Positions 37,320-46,042 of a stretch of 64,000 nt of DNA are shown piece by piece. The stretch comes from Heliomarina sp018223035 (GTDB lineage Bacteria > Pseudomonadota > Alphaproteobacteria > Rhodobacterales > Rhodobacteraceae). The translations under genes and the position numbers were made by a program. How positions within the stretch are numbered: position 1 is the first letter of the stretch; every line of letters starts with the position of its first letter. The notes beneath the pieces are model-generated. The model was not told where the DNA came from and searched no databases. It saw nothing but the letters and a program-made list of their open reading frames with translations. The DNA lies in the NCBI GenBank assembly GCA_018223035.1, contig JAAEZD010000008.1:1-64000 (forward strand), written 5' to 3'.

Positions 37320-38131
37320 AGCCGACACGTCCCGGTCTGGTTGCCGTGGTACTGGCCGCGCTGGTTGCGGTGTTCCTGTTGATGCCGCTGCTGGCGGTGA
37401 TCCCGGTGTCTTTCACGCCCAAGCGGTTCCTGTCGGTGCCCGAGGAGGTCTGGTCGCTGCGCCATTACCAGAGCCTCATTGATGAGCCGGAATGGGCGCG
37501 GGCCGCCGGGCTTTCGGTGCTGATCGGGCTGGCGAGCGCGGCGCTGGCGACGGCGCTCGCATTTCTGTTTTCGCTGGGCATCTGGATGCTGCGGCCGCGC
37601 TATGCGGGGGCGCTGATGGGGCTGGCGCTTTTGCCGATGGTGGCGCCGCCGGTGGTTTCGGCGCTGACGCTTTATTTCTTTCTGATCACGCTGGGACAAG
37701 TGAACGATTTCGTCGCCTATGACAGTGTGCCGGGCGTGATCCTTGCGCATATGGTGATGATTTCGCCCTTTGCGGTGGTGCTGATTACCGTGTCGCTGGC
37801 GCAGATCGACCGGCGGATCGATCTGGCCGCGCGGGTCATGGGGGCGGGGCTTTTCACGCGGATTTTCCGGGTGATCCTGCCCAACATCAAGTTCGGCGTG
37901 CTGACCGCGTTTCTGCTGACCTTCGTTCTTTCATGGGAAGAGATCGGCGTGACGATCTTTATTACTTCGGTCGATGTGGCGACGCTGCCACGGCTGATGT
38001 GGATGGGGCTGCGCGACAATATCGACCCGGCCATCGCGGCGGTGTCGGTGGTGCTGATCGTGATCGTGACGGCGGTGATCCTGACCCGGACGGCGGTGCA
38101 GGTGGCGCGGTCGCGGCGCGGCGAAGGCTAG
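37316..38131 (+). CDS. ABC transporter permease, PotC type
   Basis: The 271-residue protein has six membrane helices and the EAA loop DLAARVMGAGLFTRIFRVILPNIKFG near residue 165. It is the second permease of the PotA-D-B-C-type importer. Its ATG overlaps the stop of the first permease. A 10-bp hairpin follows the stop. Confidence 0.88.
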   Translation: MKPTRPGLVAVVLAALVAVFLLMPLLAVIPVSFTPKRFLSVPEEVWSLRHYQSLIDEPEWARAAGLSVLIGLASAALATALAFLFSLGIWMLRPRYAGALMGLALLPMVAPPVVSALTLYFFLITLGQVNDFVAYDSVPGVILAHMVMISPFAVVLITVSLAQIDRRIDLAARVMGAGLFTRIFRVILPNIKFGVLTAFLLTFVLSWEEIGVTIFITSVDVATLPRLMWMGLRDNIDPAIAAVSVVLIVIVTAVILTRTAVQVARSRRGEG

Positions 38132-38136
38132 GGCGG

Positions 38137-38160
38137 GCAGGGCGGAGTGATCCGCCCTGC
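38137..38160. terminator. Hairpin between converging permease and CoA-transferase genes
   Basis: Perfect 10-bp stem GCAGGGCGGA / TCCGCCCTGC with GTGA loop, followed by GTGCATTTTA. The T run is short, so termination strength is uncertain. Confidence 0.5.
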
Positions 38161-38167
38161 GTGCATT

Positions 38168-38845
38168 TTACCCGAGTTTTGGAACGATGAGATCGCCGAT
38201 GCTGTCCTTGACATGCAGGGTCGCGCCGGTCAGCGCCTGCAATTCGTCAAACGACATGTCGGGGAGCTTTTCGCGCAGAACGAAATGGCCATCTTCGATA
38301 TCGACTACCGCCAGCGAGGTGTAGACCTGTGTGACGCAGCCAAGCCCGGTCAGCGGGAAGGTGCAGGTTTCGACCAGTTTCGGCTTGCCGTCCTTGGTGA
38401 CGTGATCGGTGATGACCGCGACCCGTTTCGCGCCGTGAACGAGGTCCATCGCGCCGCCGACGGCGGGCACGCCCTTGGTGCCGACGCGCCAGTTCGCGAG
38501 GTCGCCGTTCTGCGCGATCTGGTAGGCCCCGAGCACGGCAAGGTCGAGATGGCCGCCGCGCACCATCGCGAAACTGTCGGCGTGATGAAAGAAAGAGGCG
38601 CCGGGGTTGAGCGTGATCGCCTTTTTCCCTGCGTTGATCAGATCCCAGTCTTCTTCGCCGGGCGCAGGGGCTTTGCCAAAGCCGAGAACGCCGTTTTCCG
38701 TGTGATAGGTCACGTCGCGGCCTTCGGGCTGGAACTTGGCGATCATCTCGGGGAAGCCGATGCCGAGGTTCACATAGGCACCGTCTTCGATGTCCTGCGC
38801 GGCGCGCCATGCGATCTGCGCGTTGGAAAGCTTGGTATAGGCCAT
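38168..38845 (-). CDS. 3-oxoacid (3-oxoadipate/acetoacetate) CoA-transferase subunit B
   Basis: The 225-residue subunit carries the catalytic glutamate Glu50 in YHTENGVLGFG and the family motif VNLGIGFPEMIA. AKRVAVITDHVTKDGKPKLV and GCVTQVYTSLAVVDI follow. It overlaps subunit A as TGATG. The nearby IclR regulator suggests a PcaI/PcaJ role in the beta-ketoadipate pathway, but AtoDA or ScoAB functions cannot be excluded by reading. Confidence 0.85.
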   Translation of the reverse strand: MAYTKLSNAQIAWRAAQDIEDGAYVNLGIGFPEMIAKFQPEGRDVTYHTENGVLGFGKAPAPGEEDWDLINAGKKAITLNPGASFFHHADSFAMVRGGHLDLAVLGAYQIAQNGDLANWRVGTKGVPAVGGAMDLVHGAKRVAVITDHVTKDGKPKLVETCTFPLTGLGCVTQVYTSLAVVDIEDGHFVLREKLPDMSFDELQALTGATLHVKDSIGDLIVPKLG

Positions 38846-39564
38846 CAGTAAACCACCTCTGTGCGGACGAGCACTTCTTCCTGTTGCGGGTCGGGGACAT
38901 GGACGAGGCCATCGACGAAGATGCCCGGGGTAACGACGGTTTCGGGGTCGATTGTGCCGGGGGCTCCGAGGGTCGAGACCTGCACGATGGTGCGGTCGGC
39001 GGCCATCGCCATGAGCGGGTTGAAATTGCGCGCGGCGAGCCGATAGGTCAGGTTGCCCATGGTATCGCCGAATTCGGCCTTGAGCAGCGCGATATCGGCG
39101 CGCAGCCAGCGTTCCTGCACGTACATCTTGCCGTCGAATTCCTCGACCGGTTTGCCTTCGGCAAGTTCGGTGCCGTAGGAGGTGGGCGTGTAAAACGCCG
39201 GGATGCCGGCACCGGCGGCGCGGATGCGTTCGGCGAGCGTGCCCTGCGGGACCAGTTCCAACTCGATCTCGCCGGCGAGGTATTTTTCGTTGAACGCCTC
39301 GGCATTGGAAGAACGCGGGAAGGAGCAGATCATCTTGGCGACCATGCCTGCCTTGATCATGGCGGCGATGCCGATGCTGCCATTGCCTGCGTTATTGTTG
39401 ATGACGATGAGGTCGCGCGGGCTTCCGGTTTCGCGGTAGCGGTCGATCAGCGTGTGGATCAGCTCGATCGGGGCGCCGGAGCCGCCGAAACCGCCGATCA
39501 TGATCTGCGCGCCATCCGGGATGTCGGCAACAGCTGCCGCCAGCGAGGGGAGGGTCTTGTCCAT
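38845..39564 (-). CDS. 3-oxoacid (3-oxoadipate/acetoacetate) CoA-transferase subunit A
   Basis: The 239-residue subunit has the CoA-binding GGFGGSGAPIELIHTLID near residue 23 and MICSFPRSSNAEAFNEKYL, GAGIPAFYTPTSYGTELAEGK and ARNFNPLMAMAA. The ATG at 39564 is chosen since the longer ORF runs through the IclR control region. It is transcribed divergently from the IclR gene, which is the usual pca arrangement. Confidence 0.85.
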   Translation of the reverse strand: MDKTLPSLAAAVADIPDGAQIMIGGFGGSGAPIELIHTLIDRYRETGSPRDLIVINNNAGNGSIGIAAMIKAGMVAKMICSFPRSSNAEAFNEKYLAGEIELELVPQGTLAERIRAAGAGIPAFYTPTSYGTELAEGKPVEEFDGKMYVQERWLRADIALLKAEFGDTMGNLTYRLAARNFNPLMAMAADRTIVQVSTLGAPGTIDPETVVTPGIFVDGLVHVPDPQQEEVLVRTEVVY

Positions 39565-39642
39565 TCGGTCGTGGCCTTTCGTGAAAGGATCTTGGCCGCT
39601 TAGCCATAGGGGGGAACGGCTTGTGGGCACAGGTTTTCCGTG

Positions 39643-39669
39643 CAAATAATGATATTTGTTCAATATTTG
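39643..39669. promoter_or_regulatory. Candidate IclR-family operator (palindrome plus direct repeat)
   Basis: CAAATA (39643-39648) and TATTTG (39653-39658) form a perfect inverted repeat around ATGA. A third TATTTG lies at 39664-39669, 11 bp on. It sits in the 120-bp gap between the CoA-transferase and IclR genes. The same geometry is known for PcaU/PobR sites. Confidence 0.55.
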
Positions 39670-39684
39670 TAACGGGCTGTGCGC

Positions 39685-40446
39685 ATGGCGACCAAACCGA
39701 CCGACTATATCGGGTCACTGGCCAAGGGGCTGGCGGTTCTCGAAGCCTTTGACGGTGGGCATCCCCGGCTGTCAGTGGCGCAGGCGGCAGAGGCTACGGG
39801 GCTTGACCGGGCGGCGGCACGGCGCTGCCTGCTGACGCTGACCGAGCTCGGTTATGCGCAGTATGACGGCAAGTTCTTTGCGCTCACCCCGCGGGTTCTG
39901 CGACTGGGGAGCCACGCGCTGGCCAGTATGCCGCTGACCCAGATCGTGCAGCCCTGGCTGGATCAGCTGTCGGAGCGGATCGGAGAGTCGGTTTCGGTGT
40001 CGATCCTTGACGGGGCCGAGATCATCTATGTCGCCCGTGCGGCGCAGCGGCGGGTGATGTCGATCGGTCTGATGCCGGGGTCACGGCTGCCTGCGCATTG
40101 TACCTCGATGGGCCGCATCCTGCTGGGCGCGCTTGGGCGGGAGCAGGCAATGGCGCTGATCCGAAGCTCGGACCTGTCGCCGCGCACGCCGAACAGCCTG
40201 ACCGATCCGGACGTTATCATGGAGGCAATCGAGAAGGCGCAGCGGGACGGCTATGCGCTGGTGGATCAGGAGATCGAGATCGGGCTGCGCTCGCTCGCGG
40301 TGGCGCTGGTCAATCCGCAGGGACGGGTGCAGGCGGCGCTGAATGTGGGCGTATCCGCCGCCCAGAAAAGCGCGGAGGAGATCATGAGGGACTACCTCCC
40401 CGCCTTGCAGCAGGTCCGGCAGGGAATACAGCCGGCGCTGGGGTAG
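39685..40446 (+). CDS. IclR-family regulator, PcaR/PcaU/PobR-like
   Basis: The 253-residue regulator has an N-terminal winged helix (IGSLAKGLAVLEAFDGGHPRLSVAQAAEATGLDRAAARRCL) and a C-terminal GAF-like effector domain (GESVSVSILDGAEIIYVARAAQRRVM, LPAHCTSMGRILLGAL, GYALVDQEIEIGLRSLAVAL). The SLAKGLAVLEAF and LPAHCTSMGRILL motifs are typical of the pca/pob subgroup sensing protocatechuate or 3-oxoadipate. ATG 39685 follows the operator closely, suggesting autorepression. Confidence 0.87.
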   Translation: MATKPTDYIGSLAKGLAVLEAFDGGHPRLSVAQAAEATGLDRAAARRCLLTLTELGYAQYDGKFFALTPRVLRLGSHALASMPLTQIVQPWLDQLSERIGESVSVSILDGAEIIYVARAAQRRVMSIGLMPGSRLPAHCTSMGRILLGALGREQAMALIRSSDLSPRTPNSLTDPDVIMEAIEKAQRDGYALVDQEIEIGLRSLAVALVNPQGRVQAALNVGVSAAQKSAEEIMRDYLPALQQVRQGIQPALG

Positions 40447-40624
40447 CGAGGCGTGTGGTCAGCGCTCTGGGCTTTAAACAACCAGAAGTTTTTCTGGCTC
40501 AAACCTCTAAATCTGTCGGATGCACGCTGATGTCAGAGGTGAAGGGATAGCTGGCACCACCTGTGCCGGGGTGACGGCGGCAGTCGCATTCAGCGAGCGT
40601 GGTTACATATCGATTTTTGAACAA

Positions 40625-41035
40625 TTACCTATAGCAAAAATTTGGCGTAAAATCTGCCCGTTCGCTTTCATCCCGAGACACTGGGCACCAAATTGAGGTG
40701 ACGACGAGTTCGTTAGTTTTTTCGAAGACTTGCAGGACGTATCGTCCTACTAGCGATTGAGTGCCTTCAGCCTTTTCCAAGTTATACCACCAGTAGGCCA
40801 CGGGTTCATCATCCCCTAGCTCAAGTGCAAGGCAGAGCGGTGGCCTGTCTTGGTACAAGTTCTGGGGTGCCACGTCGGTGTCTTTGAAGGGGCGGATAAA
40901 AAATGTGTCATCGGCAGTGAAGGTTTGAGGTCGCCAACCTTTTTCTAGTTCAGTCCAACGAAAGCCAGCGCCATCGTCAACTTTGCAAAGCCAAGTAGCG
41001 GCATTTGTCGGCCCCGAAATAGCCAGCGCGAGCAA
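40625..41035 (-). CDS. Small secreted hypothetical protein, N-terminus probably disrupted by a frameshift
   Basis: I do not recognise this ~136-residue protein. It has three cysteines in the C-terminal two-thirds plus one near the start (TWLCKVDD), and aromatic-rich segments. The frame as given starts with TTG at 41035 without a ribosome-binding site and yields only the end of a signal peptide (LLALAISGPTNAA). AGGAG (41059-41063) lies 7 nt before a TTG at 41051 in a different frame. Removing one T from the T run near 41040 would join them as MKNFILLALAISG..., a normal signal peptide. It may be a pseudogene or a sequencing error. Its lower GC content hints at acquired DNA. Confidence 0.45.
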   Translation of the reverse strand: MLALAISGPTNAATWLCKVDDGAGFRWTELEKGWRPQTFTADDTFFIRPFKDTDVAPQNLYQDRPPLCLALELGDDEPVAYWWYNLEKAEGTQSLVGRYVLQVFEKTNELVVTSIWCPVSRDESERADFTPNFCYR

Positions 41036-41234
41036 AATAAAAGTTCTTCAATGATGCTCTCCTGTTTCCGTCATCATGACACTGACAGACAGGGCAGGAA
41101 CCACCAGAAACTGCTGGGACAAGAAACTAGGGTGCCTATATCGCAGAATTTCAAGGAACAGGTAACAGCGAGACAGATGTGAGGAAATGCAAAGAAAAGG
41201 GGTTAGCGTTTGATCGCTAACCCCTTGAATTCTT

Positions 41235-41310
41235 TGGCTCCGGCGGTAGGGATCGAACCTACGACCAATTGATTAACAGTCAACTGCTCTACCGCTGAGC
41301 TACGCCGGAA
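41235..41310 (-). tRNA. tRNA-Asn (anticodon GTT)
   Basis: On the minus strand the cloverleaf starts TTCCGGCGTAGCTCAGCGG. It has an anticodon loop CTGTTAA (GTT), the T-loop motif GGTTCGATCC and an encoded CCA end. Length 76 nt. Confidence 0.95.
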
Positions 41311-41390
41311 CGGTTTGCGCGATATAGCAACAGGTATTTCGGAGGTCCAGAGGGTTTTGGCTGTTTTCCCGGAAAAAATCCAAACGGTCT

Positions 41391-42305
41391 TCACAGGCGG
41401 TGAAATATGGCCTTGGCCGACAGGGCTGGTTCGGCTTTCACGACGTCTTTCTGTTTTAAATCAACGAGGTGGGCGAATACGTTGCGCTCTGCGGCAGGGA
41501 GGAGCGCCGCCGGTGTCTCGGTATAGACGTTGCGGGCGATGGTTGCGGCCGTGGCGGGGCCCAAATCCAGTTGATCCAGAATCGCCCGTTCGCGGGACAG
41601 GCGGTGGTTCACCAGCCAGTCGAGCCGGTCGGCGGGCGATGTGACCGGAGCTCCGTGGCCGGGGTAGAAAATCCGCCAGTCTTGTTGCCCGAGCCGCGCG
41701 CAGGAGGCCATGAAATCGGTCAGGTCGCCGTCGGGCGGCGAAACGAGTGACGTCGCCCAGCCCATCACGTGATCGGCAGTGAAACAGGCATCGTTCCAGC
41801 CAAGCGCGATATGGTTGCCAAGGTGACCGGGTGTGTGGATCACGTCGAGTTGCCAGCCATCTCCGCTGAGTACGTCGCCATCGGCCAGACGGTGATCGTG
41901 CCGAAAGTCGAGGTCGATTCCTTCGCCGCCCCCGGCAAGCCCGTCTGCCGCAAGCTGGGTCATTACCGGGCTGCGGCCGTCATGCGGGCCGCCGAAGGCA
42001 AAGATCCCGGCGCCGGTCCGTTTCGAAAGTTCCGCAGCCAGCGGAGAATGGTCGAGATGACTGTGGGTCACGATGATATGCGACACGTGCTGGCCCGGAC
42101 CGATCGCGGCGAGAAGCGCGTCGAGATGCGGCTCGGATGCCGGGCCGGGGTCGATTACCGCAAGGCCGGACGTGCCGACCAGATAGGTATTGGTGCCGCG
42201 ATAGGTCATGGGAGAGGGATTCGGGGCAAGGATTCGGCGTAGCCCTGCCTCAAGCTGGACCGGTTCTCCGACTGGCGGATTGAAATCGTCGGGGGCCTCG
42301 GTCAT
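41391..42305 (-). CDS. Metallo-beta-lactamase-fold hydrolase (LACTB2-like)
   Basis: The 304-residue protein has the zinc motif THSHLDHS (His81, His83, Asp85, His86) followed by VIHTPGHLGNHIAL, CFTADHVMGW and FYPGHGAPV, so the two-metal site looks complete. A winged C-terminal region (ERAILDQLDLGPATAATIARNVY) matches LACTB2-like endoribonucleases and related thioesterases rather than antibiotic hydrolases. It is divergent from the kinase gene. Confidence 0.85.
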   Translation of the reverse strand: MTEAPDDFNPPVGEPVQLEAGLRRILAPNPSPMTYRGTNTYLVGTSGLAVIDPGPASEPHLDALLAAIGPGQHVSHIIVTHSHLDHSPLAAELSKRTGAGIFAFGGPHDGRSPVMTQLAADGLAGGGEGIDLDFRHDHRLADGDVLSGDGWQLDVIHTPGHLGNHIALGWNDACFTADHVMGWATSLVSPPDGDLTDFMASCARLGQQDWRIFYPGHGAPVTSPADRLDWLVNHRLSRERAILDQLDLGPATAATIARNVYTETPAALLPAAERNVFAHLVDLKQKDVVKAEPALSAKAIFHRL

Positions 42306-42345
42306 CGCACTTCCTCTTGTCTGGGCGTCCGGTTAGGTTCGGCGC

Positions 42346-43665
42346 ATGTCTTTCAAATGGCTCAAACGATACATGCCGCGCAGCCTCTACGGAAGGGCGG
42401 CACTGATCATCATCCTGCCGGTTGTCGTGGTGCAATTGGTGGCGTCATTCGTGTTCTTGCGCAACCACTTGCGCGACATCACAACCCAGATGACGCTGAC
42501 CACCACCCGCGAGATCGCGGTGGTTCTTGACCTTGTGGATGAGGCGGAGAGCGCGGTCGAGGTTCTTGAACGCGCCGATCTTTTGATGGCCGCGCTTCTG
42601 GTCGGGTTCGACCCGGTCAGTGAGGCGGCGGTTCCGACCAGCGACGATGTAGGGATATTCGACTATTCCGCGCATGTGGTGCGGCAAGTCGTGCGTGATA
42701 GCCTGCCGCAGACGCTGGCGGTTGAAATGCCGGACAACCGCGTGGTCCGCATTTACGTCGCGACGCGGCACGGGCCGGTCGAGATCACCTTCAATCGCCG
42801 CCGGTTGACCGCCGCCGCGCCCCACCAGTTGATCCTGACGATGCTCTTCTTCGGGCTATTGATGACCGCGATTGCTTTTCTTTACATGCGCAACCAGCTG
42901 CGCCCTATCACGCGGCTGGCGAATGCGGCCGAAGCCTTTGGGCGCGGGCGGATCGTGCCCTATTCGCCGACCGGGGCGATCGAAGTGAGGGCGGCGGGGG
43001 GCGCTTTCCTTGATATGCGGGCGCGGATCGAACGCCAGATCGAGCAGAGGACCATGCTGCTCTCTGGGGTCAGCCACGATCTGCGCACCCCGCTGACGCG
43101 GATGAAGCTGGGGCTGGCCTTGCTGGATGAAGAGGACGCCGCGCCGCTGCTGCGCGATGTCGACGAGATGCAGCGGCTGGTCGATGCGTTTCTGGATTTC
43201 ACCAAGGGGGCTTCGGAGGGCGAACCGGAAAAGGTGGATATCAAGGCGATGGTCACGCAGGTTGTCGAGGATGCGAAACGCGCGGGCAAGGACGTGAGCC
43301 TTGTCGAGGCCGAGGGCGAGGGCAGGGTGATGGTCAACGCGCTCGCCATGCGTCGCGCGGTGGAGAACCTTCTGGGCAATGCGACGCAATATGGCACCAA
43401 AGCCGAGGTTTCGGTTGTGCTGACCGAGAAGTCGATGCGGATCAGGATTGAGGATGACGGGCCCGGCATTCCAGAAGCCAAGCGTGTGGATGCGGTCAAA
43501 CCGTTTTCGCGGCTGGATCCCTCGCGCAACCAGAACCGGGGCGGTGGCGTGGGTCTTGGCCTTGCCATTGTGAACGATGTGGCGCGGGCGCATGGCGGTG
43601 TTCTGCGGCTTGGGAAAAGCGACCGGCTTGGTGGTTTGCGCGCCGATATCGTTATCGGTCGGTAG
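42346..43665 (+). CDS. Orphan sensor histidine kinase (EnvZ-like)
   Basis: The 439-residue kinase has two membrane helices (~17-38 and ~165-185), a ~125-residue periplasmic domain and a HAMP linker (NQLRPITRLANAAEAFGRG). HisKA carries His244 in GVSHDLRTPLTRMKLGL, and HATPase has N box (ENLLGNATQYG), G1 (EDDGPGI) and G2 (GGVGLGLAI). No response regulator gene is adjacent. The EnvZ/OmpR-type domain order is clear; the signal is unknown. Confidence 0.88.
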   Translation: MSFKWLKRYMPRSLYGRAALIIILPVVVVQLVASFVFLRNHLRDITTQMTLTTTREIAVVLDLVDEAESAVEVLERADLLMAALLVGFDPVSEAAVPTSDDVGIFDYSAHVVRQVVRDSLPQTLAVEMPDNRVVRIYVATRHGPVEITFNRRRLTAAAPHQLILTMLFFGLLMTAIAFLYMRNQLRPITRLANAAEAFGRGRIVPYSPTGAIEVRAAGGAFLDMRARIERQIEQRTMLLSGVSHDLRTPLTRMKLGLALLDEEDAAPLLRDVDEMQRLVDAFLDFTKGASEGEPEKVDIKAMVTQVVEDAKRAGKDVSLVEAEGEGRVMVNALAMRRAVENLLGNATQYGTKAEVSVVLTEKSMRIRIEDDGPGIPEAKRVDAVKPFSRLDPSRNQNRGGGVGLGLAIVNDVARAHGGVLRLGKSDRLGGLRADIVIGR

Positions 43666-43870
43666 CCTGCGATTGGCTGGACGTTTCCTCGGCGCGGCGT
43701 GGATTTGGCGGCGTTTCGTCAGTTTCCGCGTGGCTTTGTTGCGAGCTGGCTCTGCCTGTGGCGCGTAGACCGACGCGACTGGGGTTATGCAGAACTATGG
43801 GCGCGGCCGTCTGATGGAACTGTCGCGCCGTTTTTGTGTTCTGGGCGTGAACCAACCAGTCCCGCGGCTT

Positions 43871-46030
43871 TTATTGGTCGGACCATCGCAAATCGCCGAA
43901 CACGCTGCCCAGTCTCATCCTGCCGCCGCCGGTTCGGGTCAGGCCGGGCTTGTCCATTCCGGCTGTATCGTCGTTGAGTGCCTTTGCCGTTACGGTTGCC
44001 CGCGTGAACGGGGTTGTCGGCGACAGAGCGATCTGGTCTGCCGCCCAGCGGGCGACCTGCGGGGCAGAAACGCTGGTACCGTTCATGGCCACGCGTGAGC
44101 CGCTGCTTGACCCCGCGCTCAGCACGCCTTGCAGCACCACACTGTCATCGCTGGTCGCCGAGGCATCGGGACCAGGTAGCCGGAAGGCATTGAGGGTCGG
44201 CCCACCGGCCGAATAATCGGCCATTTTCTTGTCTGACCTGACATAACCGGCGATCACCGCAGGGAGGTTGCCGCAGGCGATTCCATTGATCATTCCCGAT
44301 CGGAAGATGGCACTGTCATGATCCATTTCGTCATCCGAAATCACCGCACCACCCGGTGGGCTAAAACGGTTGTAGAGTCCGTCCGACAGGTAGGATTGTC
44401 GGCCGAATTCCGGAAAACCGGGCAGGGTATCATCACGCTGGACCCAGATGTTCAGGGATAGATCGCTGATCGAGGTGGCCTTGGTGAACCGCAGCTTCCA
44501 TGCGCCCGCGCGGGCCACTGGGCGGACGTCTGCCGGATGATCCGTCGGTACGAGATAGATTTCGAACCTGCCCCGGTTGGTCGGGAAACGGGGCGGGCTG
44601 TAGACAACCATGCCGACGATTACTTTAACGCCTGACGAGTTTGTATCCCTGAGGAGGGTCAGGCCCGGCGCAGTGCCGGCGATGATGGTGTGGGGTGTGC
44701 TGAAACCCGGCACGGTGACCTGCATCTCGACCGTGCCATTCTTGACCGGGGTCATGACCGGTAACCATGCGGTCAGTATAGAGGCGCTCCGGTCGGCGGG
44801 TTGCAGGTTCCAATCCAGTTCCTTGGCGGGCACTGCATTCGTGAGGTTGACGATTGCATGGCAGCGCGAAAGGTTGCCGTTCCCCGAGGGCAGCATCAGC
44901 ACGCGGGGACGGTTCGAGTTTGCCGCCATCTTTGACAGGTTGCCATCTATCGCGCGGTCGATCCTGCTGGTCCCGTCATGCGGGCCCATGAAATTCCCAA
45001 AACTGAAGTTCATGACAAGGGGCGTTGCCTGCGCGGCGCCATCGACCGTGTAATGCTCCATTTGCCGCGCGATAAAGGTCAACGCCTGTTCAAGCGCCTG
45101 CTGCAGCCATTGGCCCATCGTATTGGCAACAAGTCGCGTTGGGAGTTGTACGGCGATGATACGCCTCTCGGCGCCCTTGGCGTCATCTGCGTCATAGCCT
45201 GCTGCCAGACCTGTTACATGGGTGCCGTGAGAGACCCGGTGCGCGCAGCTGTTGATTGACCGCCTTTGCCAATCGATCAGCCCGAGTGCGCGGTAGACTT
45301 TCTCCTCGTCCAGCAGGCCGCTATGCAGGTTTGCACTCAGGATCTGCTCGATTTCATCGCGGGTCCAGACCCGGCCCACGGTGCTTTGTATCTGGGCGTT
45401 CGGATCGGGGGTGCCGTCCATGTCGAGAAAGAAATCCACGCGGCTTAGCGCCAATGCGCCTGTGGTATCCTCTTGCCGGAACAGGTCATGGGCGATCGCG
45501 ATGCCATGGTCGATGACGGCGGTGACGACCGTCTGATCGGAAACCGCGAGATCCAGTTCGATGGGAGCGATTTCCGTGATCGATGGGTTAACTGTCCTGC
45601 TGTCCAGCGGAAAGCTGACTTCGATGGACGCGATCCCCAGGCTGTCTTCGCCATCCTGTGCGTTGACCGCGTTGATATAGGCGCGCTTGGCGTAGATCGT
45701 TATGACATCGAGGTCGGTGCTTTCGCGGAAGGCCCCGTCGTATTCCCCGGGTATCAGAAGATCGTCATCGAGCGGGTTTGTGTAATGGTCCTTTGCCTTT
45801 CTGACCAGATCATTGATCGTCAGGCTGGAAACCTTGTCGTCCCCCATTGCGACGGTCACCAGCGCCAGCCACCACTGATCGTCATATTCGGATTTACGCT
45901 CGGGTGAGGGGTTTTCGGTGCTCAGGTCAAGGTCGGCGGCCGTAAAGCGTGCCATCGCGTTGACCGCGAAGTCCGCCAGCGGATCGCGAGGCTGATCCAC
46001 CGGGGCAAGTTCTGTCCAACTGAGTGCCAT
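43871..46030 (-). CDS. Cytosolic subtilase (S8 peptidase) of a three-gene operon
   Basis: The 719-residue protein carries the subtilisin triad: Asp174 (TAVIDHGIAIAHD), His268 (VSHGTHVTGLAAGYD) and Ser653 (NGTSVSAPQVARWAA), with the oxyanion Asn in LPSGNGNLS. The spacing between His and Ser (~385 residues) is far longer than in subtilisin because of an inserted beta-rich region (~420-560). No signal peptide or propeptide is evident, so it should stay in the cytoplasm. AGGAGG overlaps the stop of the upstream PAP2-like gene, 12 bp away, showing tight coupling. Confidence 0.85.
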   Translation of the reverse strand: MALSWTELAPVDQPRDPLADFAVNAMARFTAADLDLSTENPSPERKSEYDDQWWLALVTVAMGDDKVSSLTINDLVRKAKDHYTNPLDDDLLIPGEYDGAFRESTDLDVITIYAKRAYINAVNAQDGEDSLGIASIEVSFPLDSRTVNPSITEIAPIELDLAVSDQTVVTAVIDHGIAIAHDLFRQEDTTGALALSRVDFFLDMDGTPDPNAQIQSTVGRVWTRDEIEQILSANLHSGLLDEEKVYRALGLIDWQRRSINSCAHRVSHGTHVTGLAAGYDADDAKGAERRIIAVQLPTRLVANTMGQWLQQALEQALTFIARQMEHYTVDGAAQATPLVMNFSFGNFMGPHDGTSRIDRAIDGNLSKMAANSNRPRVLMLPSGNGNLSRCHAIVNLTNAVPAKELDWNLQPADRSASILTAWLPVMTPVKNGTVEMQVTVPGFSTPHTIIAGTAPGLTLLRDTNSSGVKVIVGMVVYSPPRFPTNRGRFEIYLVPTDHPADVRPVARAGAWKLRFTKATSISDLSLNIWVQRDDTLPGFPEFGRQSYLSDGLYNRFSPPGGAVISDDEMDHDSAIFRSGMINGIACGNLPAVIAGYVRSDKKMADYSAGGPTLNAFRLPGPDASATSDDSVVLQGVLSAGSSSGSRVAMNGTSVSAPQVARWAADQIALSPTTPFTRATVTAKALNDDTAGMDKPGLTRTGGGRMRLGSVFGDLRWSDQ

Positions 46031-46042
46031 GTTCGATCCTCC

